From: Guyanagaster necrorhizus
Taxonomy: Eukaryota > Basidiomycota > Agaricomycetes > Agaricales > Physalacriaceae
DNA length: 64,000 bases
Reading direction: 5' to 3'
Assembly: GCF_019112545.1 (NCBI RefSeq)
Contig: NW_025064904.1
Span: 496,001-560,000 of the forward strand
In this document: one piece after another, positions 9,577 through 21,681 of the stretch
Layout of the letters: every line of letters begins with the position of its first letter
Numbering within the stretch: the stretch's first letter is position 1
Notes under the pieces: model-generated
Told to the model about the DNA's origin: nothing
The model's input: only the letters and a program-made list of their open reading frames with translations
Database searches by the model: none
Position numbers and translations under genes: made by a program

Positions 9577-11775
9577 TTAACCATCGCGTTCACTTGTCGC
9601 TGCGCTTTCGCGCGGCGATAAGATAATACTTGGCCGACCGTCTTCCCGACGAAGCGGTAGCGGCGGAGAGGACGCGCGCCGCTCGCGGTCAGACAATCGA
9701 GGACTCGATTGCTGCCGATGAAGTCCTGGACGACGGATCATCTTTCCCGACACATGATGAGTGCTTTCACGATGCGAGGTCGGAGGTGACTGCACATTAA
9801 GGCTGCGAGGCTGAGAAGGGCCGTCACCGCGCGGTATGGGATCTAGACGGCTAGCAGATATCGAAAGACGCCTGGAACGGAAAGGACCCGGGGAACCGTT
9901 GTCCGATTCTCGTCCGCTTTGACAATCCCTGTCTCTGTCGTGTGTCCATCCGGGAGACGATATCCGTCTGTCATGTTCAGACATCAAACGATCTCGGTCA
10001 GAGGGTGCGACTGGAGGAAACGTGTACGACTCTGAAGCCATGGGACCAGTAGGTATAAGACCATTCCTGGCCATCTGTTTCTCCTTCGTCTTGTGGGTAC
10101 CGGGCATCTCGATGCTCGGACGGCGACCGCCATTGGGTATCCTAAGGGCATCCTCCAATTCGTCTATTCGCCGCTGCATACCCGCCATCTCCGCTCTCAT
10201 GCCGCTCATCCTTTTATCGACAAGACTTTCCACGAGCTCATGGAGCCGATCTTGTTGCTGATTTAGATTCTGCACAAGGGCCTGTGATTTCTGAAGCTGC
10301 TCGCCCAGCCAAGTCTTCAGCTGCTTCGAATCATTAAGCGCATCGTAAAACATCTCAAAGGGTGTCAAGAAAGCGGCCTTTCCACCCGAATAGCCAGGGT
10401 GGTGAAGAGAGCTGGGTGTAGGGGGGACAAGTGTGGAAGAAATAGCGACGGAAGCATTTGGCGGCGATCTGCCTGAAATTCCGGGAATAGGATGGGTAAC
10501 TTGGCCGGATCCTGACGGATTGCGTTGCAAGGACAGTCGCGTTGGAGTGGGGGGAACATTACCAGTTACCACCCTTTTCATATTTTCACCACCGCCCAGT
10601 ACGGATGGCAACCGCGGCAATGTCATTGGAACTCTTCCAGAATAGAAAGAACCCTGTTGCCCGCCAGCATGTGGTATCGGTGGCGCACTTTGAATGGAAA
10701 GTGCTAATTGCTCTTTCGTATACGCCTCTCTGGGGCTGATGACAATATCAGCCGGTTTTTTCTTCCCCTGACCGCCTAGTTGATTAGCCCGTCGTCGCGC
10801 AAAGCTGATAGGAGGTGGTGGTAGTGAATGCGGATTAAGGCTAGATGACGAGGCTTGAGTTGGTACAATTTGCTGAGGAGTGGGAATAATGATAGCGCCA
10901 GGACTGGGGGGATGAGTGCTCCCGCCCGCAGTGTTGGTAAGACGACGTGATCCCGTCCCTGAATTAGGGCTAAGACGAATGGGTCGGGAAGATGGCGGAG
11001 GTGCCTTAGATGGCGTCGACCGCTCATCGGAGGCAGAAGGGACGCCTGCCAGACCAGGCGAGACGACGCCAGCTACGCTACCTCTGCGCTGCTCAATGAG
11101 AGCCTTCTGCTTTTGCTTTACGGAAATCATGGACCGGACCTGCTCGGCGGCATTGGGATTGTCGCGTTGGCTGGGCATACTGAAGCCAATGACGACGGGC
11201 GATATAGGGGTCGAGCCAGCCGGCTCTGCTGGGGTACGAACGTCTGTATTGAGGGCGCCAGGTTGCGGTGCGCCGCTCACGGTGACCCGCCGTCGTTTTG
11301 AAGGATTGAGGTGGACAGACGATGGCGCCGGTGCAGCAGAGATATCCAGCAGCCGTTCTGGCTGGGCTGGCTCTGGACTGGATTGGAGCATGTCTTGGTC
11401 AGGTTCCTCTTTGACCCGGGTCGTGCGAGTCGTCCTGGAGGGCCATTAGCATCGTGTACCTAGTATCTTTATATTTTCTGTAACGCACTCATTGTCCGAC
11501 TCGTTTTCTCCCTGCGTCGGCGGCGATTCCTCAACTCGTGCGCGTTTCCTACTCACCCTCTGTGAAGACGATGCCTCTTCGCTTCCTGGACGTGAAACAG
11601 TCATCGTCGGCGTTTTGACGCGAAGATCGCTCGAATGTGGTCGTGTCTGGATGGGAGGCAACGATATGTTTCCCTGGGATATATTTCCCAGTGACGTCGA
11701 GCTGAAGGCCTGGGCAAAGGACGGAAGAGACTGTGGGATATGTGTCGCTATGCTGCTCGTATGGTTGAGAGACAT
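9577..11775 (-). CDS. Conserved-looking 714-residue disordered/coiled-coil protein, function unknown
   Basis: I do not recognise this gene. Two exons: 11775-11489 (ATG at 11775) and 11434-9577, joined by a 54-nt intron (donor GTGCGT, acceptor CTCCAG). The spliced frame is exactly 715 codons. Most of the protein is Ser/Pro/Thr/Arg-rich and probably disordered. Residues about 75-85 hold a basic RKRAR segment that could be a nuclear signal. Around residues 435-510 lies a non-repetitive, conserved-looking block (LTPFEMFYDALND, LKTWLGEQLQKSQ) running into a heptad-like coiled coil with many Gln/Leu/Met (LVQNLNQQQDRLHELVESL ... MQRRIDELEDALR). The tail is rich in RRxS/SPxR motifs, possible kinase sites. 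A dimeric nuclear or cytoskeletal scaffold is possible, but this is inference. Confidence 0.75.
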
Positions 11776-13960
11776 GCCGTGCTGGCGACTGGACAGGTCG
11801 GCTCAGCGAACACAGTGTGCTGGCTGCTGATAACGACGGCAAGCTGGTGTGGCGGCCGTCGAGAACGATGGCAATGATGGGATGGGGGTGATGGGAAAGG
11901 GTGGTTGAAAGAAACAAGGGAGGCCTACTTCGGTCGGATGGGATAATTAAAAGAAGTTCGGTATGGAATATGTGTTACCCTCTTTCTGTAGCCCGATCAT
12001 TGACCTTGAAATTTGCTGCAAAGCCTCCTCCTGCGACAAAAGGGGCCGTATACAAGCAGCAACCTTGCACTATTCTCATTTTTGTATATTTTCTCTCTTT
12101 TACAGCAAGCGTTCACAAAATGTGTCAATCTCAAACACGAACCCGGTATCGGGGTATGAAACACGACAACGGACAACGCATCTTTTTACTCCTCCATGCA
12201 CAGAACTGGTGCGAACTGCCCGGATCCGAGGTCATACCCTTTGTTCAAGGTCGACACCGCAGTCCCATCATCCAAGTCCGATTCCGTCCTCTTCATTTCT
12301 CACCAGATAATATCCCCTTGCTTCCGTGATCCCATCGTTCTCTCGACACCAACCATATGCATCACCTGCGAGATCCCGAATTGCTGGGATTCTTCTTTCA
12401 GCTTACGCAATGGCGCATCGTGCTAGCTCGACAGCGAAGCAATCTTTCCTTACTCCAGAAGGGATGGTCCTCCTCTGGTGCCGGATTCCTTCACTGCATA
12501 CATATCATGGTCCGCCCACGACCGCACCTCAGTTAGGCGATTGTTTGATTTTGTCGTGATAATCGATGACATCCTTCGGAGAAGGGGTCCAACAGTTCTG
12601 GAGAGTTTGATAAGAAACAGGACATCAGAATCAGTTCCACACACTGCTTTTGTCAGTTCGGCCAAGCAACTTGCCTAACTTTAGACCTGCAAAGAACATT
12701 CTGGGTTCAATCATCGCAGTTAAAAATTGGCCGATGACTCTTTTTTGCTTATAACGGGCGCGCATCCACATGCAAAACACTGTGCTTTCAGTTGTGTCTT
12801 CTGACTTGGTGCGCTACGCAATTCAAAATGGGACTACAGCCAATTTAATAAATCGTTTTCAGGCATCGGAACAAAAGGAACATTTACCTTTTGCGAGTTT
12901 ACTTTGTGTATTGAAGCGAAGATGGACGTCGTCAATGTTTGGGGCCTGACCGCCATATTTGTACATCGCGGTCACTTGATCAGTCTTCATCGCGTTTCCG
13001 AGTCGTCGTTGTGCGCCGGTGTCGGAGCCGTTGGTACATAGAAGACCCCGTAAACTTCGAATCCTAAAATATTGTCGAGTCTGCAAAGCCATTCGCCTCC
13101 GTATCCACCAAAGAGATTAATGTATAACTCATGCCGGCATTTCTTTGTTCTGAAAGCAGAATGCAGCCGAACGCAATTGATTTTGCCCAGTATTCTGCCG
13201 GCAATATTCCGCGCGTCCATTAGCAGAAAACGTTGTTCAGTGCAGGAACTTGGGAGCAGACGATCTTTTCAGGGCTCCCAGCGGAGAGTCTTCGTAATGC
13301 AAGATCGTAGGACGAGGCGCGTCTAGACTGGTTTATCGCTTCATCTTGGTCTTGGTCCTAAGGGTCTGAAGACGACGTTACAAGCATTCCGCTTCTACTC
13401 CAGGAAAGACGCTTCCATGGCGGTTGCTGGACTAGGGTAAACCCTAGGCAGTCAAGCCCACAACGACAAGCGGCTCTCATCGGCAGCCAGCTTGCGGGCA
13501 TTGGGCGATGAAGCTTGTCTAAGCCTTCAAAGATTTAAGCACTGTTGTACATGACACTATACCTAATAATGTCATGAACGCTAAGCCAATTGCGCAGGAA
13601 TGCGTTTCTACACACTGGGTAGTAAATTGAAAATCAATTATTGAGAACAGGTCGTACCATAGAAAAGTTCAGAGCATGGACTAAGAATTGAGCATAGAAC
13701 ATCAACATGCCAAGTCGTAAAAAGAACCATGTCGTTAGTGGCGTAGCAATGTGACTATCTTCTCAGATAACTTCATGCTAGTAGTAGTGGCCAGCGATAT
13801 CCGACTGTTGTGAGAATACCATGAGTAATGTTTATAGCAGCATTTGTTATTACATTCAGTGAAAATAGTTCCTGAGTACGCGCCCCAGCTGCTGAATTAC
13901 ACATATAAGCTTATTGGTTTGAACAGTCAATAGAATCATAATGACACACAGACTTATCCG
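11776..13960. other. Intergenic region without recognised gene
   Basis: About 2.2 kb. Several overlapping frames of 60-145 codons occur, but none has family features or consistent splice-joined partners. The least bad candidates are minus-strand frames at 12859-13220 (MDARNIAGRILGK and a second frame with TAMYKYGGQAPN) and 12450-12665. They could be fragments of a decayed or unannotated multi-exon gene. The segment next to 11776 is the promoter side of the preceding gene, and 13800-13960 is the 3' flank of RTT109. Confidence 0.4.
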
Positions 13961-15613
13961 TTATTCGGCCCGTTTCATTTTCCTCCGCACCGTTAGAACC
14001 GTCACTTGTGGTGCATCGGTCGACTTTCCGGCACTTTGTTTGACACCCGGCGCGGTTTCTGTCTTCTTCGAAGGTCTGTCTGGGTTGCTGACACAAACTG
14101 ACCCGTAAATGTGTGAATTATACGTCTCGAGAGACGGCTCTGGCTCGGGAAAAGGATTCGGGGAGACATCTGGCTCGATTCTTGTTCCATTTGCCATTCG
14201 AGGAGGTGGGGTAGATGGCTGAGGGGGAGCCAATAACGAACACGGCTCCGGTGTACGTCTCTCGGACTTGGGAGGACGATCACTTGCACGTATGGGACGA
14301 GGCGCTTGAATGATAGGCGTAGGAATAGAAGCGATGCCTTCGCACAGGCCCCGTATGGCACCCTCCAAAGACTCCGTGGCTCGGACTGCAAAATCAGTCG
14401 ATGAGAAGTCAACTGCAGTATGCAACGACGTCATGATTCTTTTATTGATTTGCGACGAAACCTGCCCTGGTTGAGGGGCGAGTGGGGAGATGGAAGAGTG
14501 TATTGAAGGATTTGACAATGCTGGATGGGGGAATGTTACTCCAAGAGTGAAGAATCCGGTGACAGCGCCAGCCACGCATTCTTGACGAAATGACATGCGT
14601 TCCCAGAATTCGTCTGGTGATACGATTCCCAGCTCTCCCGATGGACGCTTGTCCTTTCTATCATCTTTTTTTTCCGACGTATGAACGTCTTCCCCATACT
14701 CTTCTGATTGCTTTTTTGCCAAGTCCAAACGAGAGTTGGTACGTGTACGTTTTCGTGCGGGGGATTTAACTCGCCCATTCTCCGTAGTATATGCAATCTC
14801 ATCGATGAAACGGGACTTTGGATCATCATCGAACCATGGTATGTAATGGCCCAAATTCAAAATTTCGCTCTTCGGACAAGCCAATGGAATGTCTTGTTGC
14901 GAATATGGATGACCATATATCCAACGCAGGTGTGGTCGAGACGATGGGGAGGAAGATGACGACGTAACTTTCAAGGAATTCTCTGCCTCAAGTTCCGAGT
15001 ACCCGGGAAGCACATAGTTCAATCTAATGATAGCTTTAGATTGGGATCGAGCGTCAAGTTCTGTGGCCACACCAATAAAGATACCCTTCCACCAACCACA
15101 CAATCGCACGTCACTCAGCGGACGTTTCCCTGAAAACTCTGAAGAATTAGGGAAGAGATACTGGTCCTGGGCACGAGCAAAAAGATGAATCCAAAGATGT
15201 TGTGCCTCAATGGGTCTGGTGGCAGGGTTAGCGTAAAACAGAAGCAGTGAGCGGACTAGCGCAGACGTGGGCGATGGGGAACACGCCTGCCCAGTGGAAT
15301 CCACCTTCGACACATAGAGAATGGCGCATGACGTGATAGGTATATTGTACACACAGGCCTCGATACCAGAAATCATAATCCGTGGCGAATCTGGAGTTCT
15401 CTGCTCTGACAGAAGAATGAGAATGTCCTGCAAATACGACCTCGGTCTAGGGAGCGCATAAGGATACAAGTCAGCGTGTTTCCTGGGCGAAGAAACCAGG
15501 ACATGAATATGGAATTCCCGGGTACCAGGAAGGTCCCTCAGCCCGTCAAGAAGGGCATTCCTGAGGAGATTGACCGACATGGCAGCAGTGATGGAAGAAG
15601 TGGAGATGTTCAC
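13961..15613 (-). CDS. RTT109: Histone acetyltransferase RTT109 (H3K56, KAT11 family)
   Basis: Fungal-specific p300/CBP-like acetyltransferase that acetylates newly made histone H3 at K56 (and N-terminal lysines) with chaperones Asf1/Vps75, acting in replication-coupled nucleosome assembly and DNA-damage tolerance. One uninterrupted frame of 550 residues. Family landmarks: LRDLPGTREFHIHVL near the N-terminus, LCGWWKGIFIG at 171-181, the acidic catalytic segment FDDDPKSRFIDE at 261-272 (the yeast essential Asp pair lies in the equivalent DDPK), and FWERMSFRQECVAG at 336-349 followed by VTGFF. A Lys-rich loop at about 284-325 fits the insertion carrying the autoacetylated lysine in yeast. Residues after 370 form a Pro/Ser-rich tail ending in a basic RRKMKR, longer than the usual core. 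The start could also be Met12 (15580). Intronless, unlike most neighbours. Confidence 0.9.
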   Translation of the reverse strand: MNISTSSITAAMSVNLLRNALLDGLRDLPGTREFHIHVLVSSPRKHADLYPYALPRPRSYLQDILILLSEQRTPDSPRIMISGIEACVYNIPITSCAILYVSKVDSTGQACSPSPTSALVRSLLLFYANPATRPIEAQHLWIHLFARAQDQYLFPNSSEFSGKRPLSDVRLCGWWKGIFIGVATELDARSQSKAIIRLNYVLPGYSELEAENSLKVTSSSSSPSSRPHLRWIYGHPYSQQDIPLACPKSEILNLGHYIPWFDDDPKSRFIDEIAYTTENGRVKSPARKRTRTNSRLDLAKKQSEEYGEDVHTSEKKDDRKDKRPSGELGIVSPDEFWERMSFRQECVAGAVTGFFTLGVTFPHPALSNPSIHSSISPLAPQPGQVSSQINKRIMTSLHTAVDFSSTDFAVRATESLEGAIRGLCEGIASIPTPIIQAPRPIRASDRPPKSERRTPEPCSLLAPPQPSTPPPRMANGTRIEPDVSPNPFPEPEPSLETYNSHIYGSVCVSNPDRPSKKTETAPGVKQSAGKSTDAPQVTVLTVRRKMKRAE

Positions 15614-15788
15614 TGTTTAGCGCGCTCTCAGGCGCTATTTTCTTCCAATGTGTTTGCCAAACATAGATCAATATGACGCCATAACAATGCTTAGCCGAAT
15701 TCTCGAGTGGAATACCTTCGCGGTTCTTCCGAAGATTATGATCGATATGCAGATAGATATAGAAATCAAATAGAAATACAGCAAGAAA

Positions 15789-18048
15789 TTACGGTGGAAG
15801 GTTAACGTTTCCCGGTTTCCATGTGGTCGTCACTACACTGCAGATAATACTGGCACCAGGTCCAAACAGGCACTTCCGATAGGCTAACATTTGAGTCAAC
15901 CACGTTACAAGACCGAACGGTAAGCACTCTGCTACACTCACAGTCGTAACACCGTCATCTGTTTTCGTAATAGTGGATGTTTGAACATTGATCATGAGTG
16001 GCGTGACAGACTGATGTGTTAATTGTTCAATTCGACCAAGTCGTAACTTGTATTTTAAAACTTACCGGCGTCCTTGATGATCGTCTTGCAACTGGAGCTG
16101 GAGCTGGCATATGAACGGTCCCCCCCGAGGCAGTCTGAAAGAGTGAAAACTGCATAAATGTTTTATCTGATTTTTGGCCCGCCTTCTCCCGAAGTGAATA
16201 ACGACAGTTCAACCTGAGATTTGGCGTCAGAAAAAGTTCGAGAATCGAATACCGGAAACGACTCTACAATGCCAAGAACGAGTTAACGTAGCCTAAAAAT
16301 GAAGCAAGATACTAAGAAATCGCCACCACCTCGTATGAGCGTCAACACATACATTTTCCGCCTATCCAACAGAAGGCCAGCCAAATGTAGTTATTGGGCA
16401 TAATTACAAACTAAAAAAAGTTGTGAGGCAGCCACGAGCAGATAATAAGCAAGCCTATACCGTGATTACTATCACCACGCCGATCAAGCTAACCGGAGGT
16501 AAGTTGAGCATCTCCAACCGACCGAGAGGTTCAGAAATACCTTGAGACTAGGCCCGTCGCTACGCTATAGACAATCAGGGTGCTGATGAGAGAGTCGGTT
16601 CTTAAAGAAGTTTCGTTGTGGAAGGATTTTTGCATGAGGATAAACAATGCACACACCTCGGATAGCCCGTCCGGCTTCGATACAGATAAAAGCACAAGGA
16701 GGCGGCAATGAGAATATCCGCGACCGCTGAGCTTCCATTTCCTGCACTGGTGATCCACTGTAAATCAATTCTGAGAATCGATGTCAGGCTAGTGTTGTAT
16801 CACACTCACAATCAACTGCTGGAATTCTCCCATGGATCCTAATCTGAAGCTAGAATATCCTTCTGTGCAGTCGCATGATATCAAAAAAGCAAGATAGACA
16901 AACCTTTTGACGGTGAAAACTGTAACACGTTGCAGCACCTTTAATGAACGTAAACTTCCCAGGCGCCGGAAAAATACCTATTTCAAGACCTGCTACTATT
17001 GTAACCATTCCTCGAGGAAGAGGGTGAACTAAACTTACCAAAATGAAAGCAGGAGAAGACCGCCTAATAAGCCAATTGAATGTCTGCATATAGTAACAAT
17101 CATGGAACGCAACAACGTACAATAGTTGCAGTGATAACAACATTCCTCGAGACTAGTAAACTATGAGTGTGCTGCTTGACTCCGTCGTGGAAAGCCGCAC
17201 GTGTATAAACTCGTCGAGCAAAGGAACTGTTTTTAACATTCCATGAATACGCAATATATATCAAAGTGCCTAACGCACCATTCGACGATCACAGCGATGA
17301 GTCCCTACGATAACAAAGGTTATATGAACCAATTGCGTTCACTGTGACAACATACATTGAACCCGGTCTGCACCTAGCTCATCAGAACATATATCAGAAG
17401 GTTTAATGTGAAATTATGGTCAATGAACCCCACATTCATGCTCCTGTTATTCCGTTGTCAGAAAGACGAGTAAGCAAGAAAACGGAAACATACCACGTCA
17501 GATGATCAAGCGAGGAGGCATGGGAGAAGTTGGTTATCAGGTGCCTATGCTGCGTCAGTCTTGACCAATGAAAGAGCGGACCGTCTACAAACCAGTAAAG
17601 TGTCATTATACATAGTATAAGGTGAATGGTGTCCAGGATGCTTATGTGTGCTCAGTCAATAAAAGAGCACTAATTCCTAGGTCAGACAGACCATAAAAGC
17701 GCGACCTGACAACCAATCAGATATCTATATGGCTGGCTTCAACTGTGAGCAACATTACTGTATATCGGATACATGCTTTATCTTTTGAATCGTTTCTGCT
17801 AAAGCATTGTCAGTGAGCGAAAAGCGGATTCAGCATTCGCTCCCACTTGAAATAAATATATCTATGGTGACGTCATAAGACTGAAATGACTCCGAAGAAC
17901 ATTACTGGCATACGTTTGAATTATTGTTACACCGTACAATCTGTTCGACAGTCTTTGAGAACAAATGACCGAGAGAGAAACGTACAACACACATAGAGGC
18001 GGCGATTAGGCCAACGAAGGCGCTTCCGTATGTTGAATCAGAATCCAT
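15789..18048 (-). CDS. DUF6534 multi-pass membrane protein
   Basis: Intron-dense gene of a basidiomycete membrane-protein family (DUF6534) with about seven predicted helices and unknown ligand or function. Exon 1 (18048-17993) reads MDSDSTYGSAFVGLIAAS. After a 52-nt intron the next exon (from 17940) reads LYGVTIIQTY, then YIYFKWERM. Further pieces in order are ILDTIHLILCIMTLYW, HLITNFSHASSLDHLTW, GFNGLIAVIVEWFFARRVYTLSRNVV-like segments, and the diagnostic C-terminal block SSAVADILIAASLCFYLYRS with RTGYPR, then RTDSLISTLIVYSV and MPNNYIWLAFCW. It continues into a hydrophilic tail (TLNCRYSLREK, NVQTSTITKTDDG) with stop TAA at 15789. At least nine introns. The order and family match are strong, and individual exon borders are approximate. 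Such genes are often expanded and expression-variable in mushrooms (known of the family, not seen here). Confidence 0.75.
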
Positions 18049-18584
18049 GGCAGATAAAAAAGACGTCGAATTACGGTTGGGAGCAGGTTGTTCATGTCAC
18101 TACTGTTGAGCACATTTTAAGAAGTGTCAAAGGCTGTGGAATTTTCCAAACGAAGTGTGAGAAAGTTCAGCTGTATGGTTACCTCGGCTAAGATCGAAAC
18201 AGACAGGTCCCTATATCGAATGTTGTAACCCACCCAGTATTTAACCGCCACCAGGGGGAAGAAACGACTGCATGAGGCATCCAATTCAATCCGGTATGTA
18301 GATGCTGGTCGTGCTGTTCTTTGTTCTTCAAAGATTGCTGTATGCGTTACAGCACTTCCTGGGTATCGAAGCTATTAGTTGACAGCAAATACAACATGTA
18401 TGGAGAAAATGGAAAGTACCTTGATCCATAATACCTACTTGGGCAATTAGTGAGTCAGACGTTACAACTGCGGGAAGGTGATGTAAATATGATCATTGGG
18501 TACAGTATGCTACAGATATGCAGTTAGACACACAAAACAGATGGAAAACTACAGCAGAGATTGAATATGAAATAAACGATGGAA
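18049..18584. other. Intergenic, promoter side of DUF6534 gene and 3' flank of CUL1
   Basis: 536 bp between the start of the DUF6534 gene and the stop of cullin-1, both on the minus strand. No open frame or structure that I can support. Confidence 0.5.
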
Positions 18585-21363
18585 TTATGCAACATAGGCA
18601 AAAGTGTCTCGAGTCCCATCCACACGCTCGATGTACTCCTTCTCGAGTAGTGTATCAATAGCCTTTGTGAATGATCGATCAGTATAGTAGGGGCTGGAGG
18701 CAAAAAAGGGAGACCGCCCGAACCTTCTTAATGTCCGGAATCTTCGGTGCAAATCGCTGAGAAATCTGTGAAATGACCTCTTGTATGAGCTGTTGGTTTT
18801 TCATCGACTTCCTAGCCTTCATGATCCTGGAAGTAAGGAGTATCATAAGAAACCGGATCCAAATATATGCAGTAGGAGACAGACCGAACGATAGTGGCCT
18901 GGATAACATACTTCCGGTCCTCGTCGACGTTTTTCAGGACCTCAGTTGTTTCCGCCCTGACTTCGGCTTTAATCGGTTGATTCAAGTTCACTCTGATCTT
19001 CTTCGACTTGAAGCCTGCAAATCCTGTCAGTCGCGATATCACCAATTCTTTCTTATATAGTCGCACCAGGGTTAAGATCATACTGCTCGGACTCCTCGTT
19101 GACGAGAATCTTCGCCTTTACAAGGATGGCTAGGACTTGATTAATGAGTTCTTTGGGAATTGAGGTGGCGGTGACGAGTTCGGAGAGAGAAAGCGTATCA
19201 TGGTTGTTATACTGCACCAAGACACCCATCTGGAACGAGCTGGTCATCAGTATGTATCTCTGGTTGAGATAGTTGGTTCGGAGTTCGTTCTTCGAGTAGT
19301 TCCATAGCCAGGTTAGCTTCCGCCCCGAGTGTTTCGTTTGGTAGTACTTTTGGAACCGGTCGAACGTAGGGTAAATTTCCCTCGGTACGGTAAATTCGTG
19401 TGAAGGCGGATTCAAAGGCCAGAAGTTCGTACCAAGAACCATGACGCTAAATGTGACGTCTAGGTCATCGTGGTTTTGTTGCATGCGTTCCTTGAACTGA
19501 TCTGTCAGATCTTTACTCAAACTCATGTCTATTGCGTGACATGAGTAATAAAGTACGTCGAGGATCGTCAATAACTTGCCTGTAAACATCCGTTGCAACT
19601 TGTTCGTGTATTCGAACCCGCAGGCCTCTTTGAGCTTGGAGATCATACTGGCTTCGGCCTCGTCAGATGCTGACACGCTATGAATCAGACGTTTCGACAG
19701 CTTGGTAGAGTAGAATTGCTGGAACACGTCCTTATCCTCGAGGTATTTAAAGAGGATCATCTAATGAAAGACTAAGCACAATGAACGTGACTGATGTGAA
19801 AACAAAAGCGCACCACACGGTTCAATGCCCCTTCCAAATCCTGTTCCTCCGCCATTTTATTGTTTTTTCGGAGTAACAGATCTGCATGCTTCGCCAGCAG
19901 TTCTGGTGATTTATTACTTGAGGTCCCGGTCGCGGCGTTCCGATTTACAAAGTCTCTGCATGCCTTGTCGAGACTAGCAACGAATCCAGCTTCCCCTCTG
20001 AAACTACGCGTCACGATCGCCGAGTTCTTCGCGTGAACCTCCAAAAGCGCGTCAACATAAGCTTTCGGATCCAGCGCCTCAGGCGTCGTGCCTTCCTCGC
20101 CTACAAGTCGTGAAACTGCGTCAAGGCCAGCCTTCTTGACGTGTTCCTCGAACTTTTTCCGCAGTGGCTCCAGACCGTCATGTATGCGAGATAAAAGCGC
20201 ATACATGCGTTGCAGATCGGCGTCTCTATCAAAATCGAGAAGACTTTGAAAGCTTTCCCACATGAGGTCGGAGTGTGATTTAATGAGGACGTCTTCGCAT
20301 TTGGATATGAGTGTTTTACGTGTTTCTGTGTGTAGGTATCGCTCGACACGATCTTCCTCCTCTCGTAGACGCTCTTCAGCCTTCTTGAGATATTCGGGTA
20401 TGCTGTTTTCTGCCAAGAATGCCTCTGACTCCTTCTTGTAATACATTTCTGTGGCAGCAAGGAAGGGAGCTTCGAAGTGATCTTTATAGACGTCGAGACA
20501 TGGCTTGTTTGGATCCATGTCATCCAGTCCAAGGGATACAAAAGAATCGACGACCTTCTTCACAAGTCCCTGATCAATAGTCTCTCCGTTTCGCTGTTGT
20601 TCAATCAGGTGTAGTAAGGCATTGGCTAGGGTGGAGTTCTTCTGTTGTATCGGAATGAAAAGATTGTTTTTCCATTGGACCAGAGCCAGCTGTGCACGCG
20701 TATCAATAAAATGATACAGCACAGATAAACAGATGCGACATACGGTATACACCGGGTACACCGTTTTTCTACCTTCGTCTCTTTCCCGTTTGACCCAATG
20801 TCGATTGAGGTATGTGAACAGCCGGTTGATGTAGTTCGCTCCTGTCGTGTATCTCTGCCATTCTACAGAGTAATACCTAAGTAAATTATCCTCTTGCAGA
20901 CGCCCGGCTTTCTGTAACAAAGCTGTTAACGATCGACGCGACATGAAGCAATGCGAAGCAACGAACGTCCCGAAGGGCTTTGAGGTGCACCACGAAATAT
21001 CGGATAAGGTTATTATACAGGTCGGATCCCATGAGATTTGCCCCGGCTACAGAGAGTATTCAGAACGGCTCGATTAGCTGGAAAAGGTATGCTCACTTCT
21101 GGTAGCCGCGCCAAGGATCATACCTTCCGGTCCCGACTTTGGTGACGTGCAATAGTTGTATGCGACCGTGTAGAGCGACATATACTGTATGTCTAGCTGT
21201 TAATTGACAAAATCGAGTCAAGATCTGAGCCGACCTTGGAGTACGAAACACCGGTCTGCAACTTGGTCATGATATGGTCGACGCCTTCCTCTAGGAAGGC
21301 CCAAGTTGTTGTCAGGTCTGCATTGGCGGGAGGAATAGGTGGATTCGGGTTTGGAAACGCCAT
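18585..21363 (-). CDS. CUL1: Cullin-1, SCF ubiquitin ligase scaffold
   Basis: Scaffold of SCF E3 ligases, linking Skp1/F-box proteins to Rbx1. Start ATG at 21363 ([21 protein letters not shown]). The second exon carries [14 protein letters not shown], the Skp1-binding helix typical of cullin-1 rather than other cullins. Then come helical repeats ([34 protein letters not shown]), the 390-codon exon about 20944-19850, and the cullin homology domain ([35 protein letters not shown]). The C-terminal winged helix contains [20 protein letters not shown], in which the lysine of IMK is the neddylation site, and ends [13 protein letters not shown]...FAYVA with TAA at 18585. About six or seven introns, including one splitting MFT and DMSLSKDL. 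All key segments are present. Confidence 0.95.
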
Positions 21364-21681
21364 GGTTGCAGAGTGAGGTGGACGTCCACTAAAAGGACTC
21401 GCACGGCGACCAGAGTACAGACAGGTATCCTTAGTGACATGTAGTCACAACATTTGCAACATTTGTGACACAACCACAAGAACAGAGGAGCATTCATGTA
21501 TACGTCCAAAGCAATATATCTAAAGTAATAGAACTGAAGTGCCGCGATATGGTCACCCTGATTTCACCGTTCCTTCCATTCCCCCGCCTTCGTCAGTCTC
21601 TTGTGTAGCCATGGGACATAACGATCCCTGAAGCATTCATTAACGGTTTGCATGCAGAGAAAAAGGACCGGCAAACCAGTA
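21364..21681. other. Intergenic, promoter side of CUL1 and 3' flank of mL58
   Basis: 318 bp between two minus-strand genes. Nothing further can be supported. Confidence 0.5.

Noticed and set aside
12859..13220. Two overlapping minus-strand frames that might be exons of a gene
   Set aside because: No convincing splice join, start or family. Kept only as a note in the intergenic entry.
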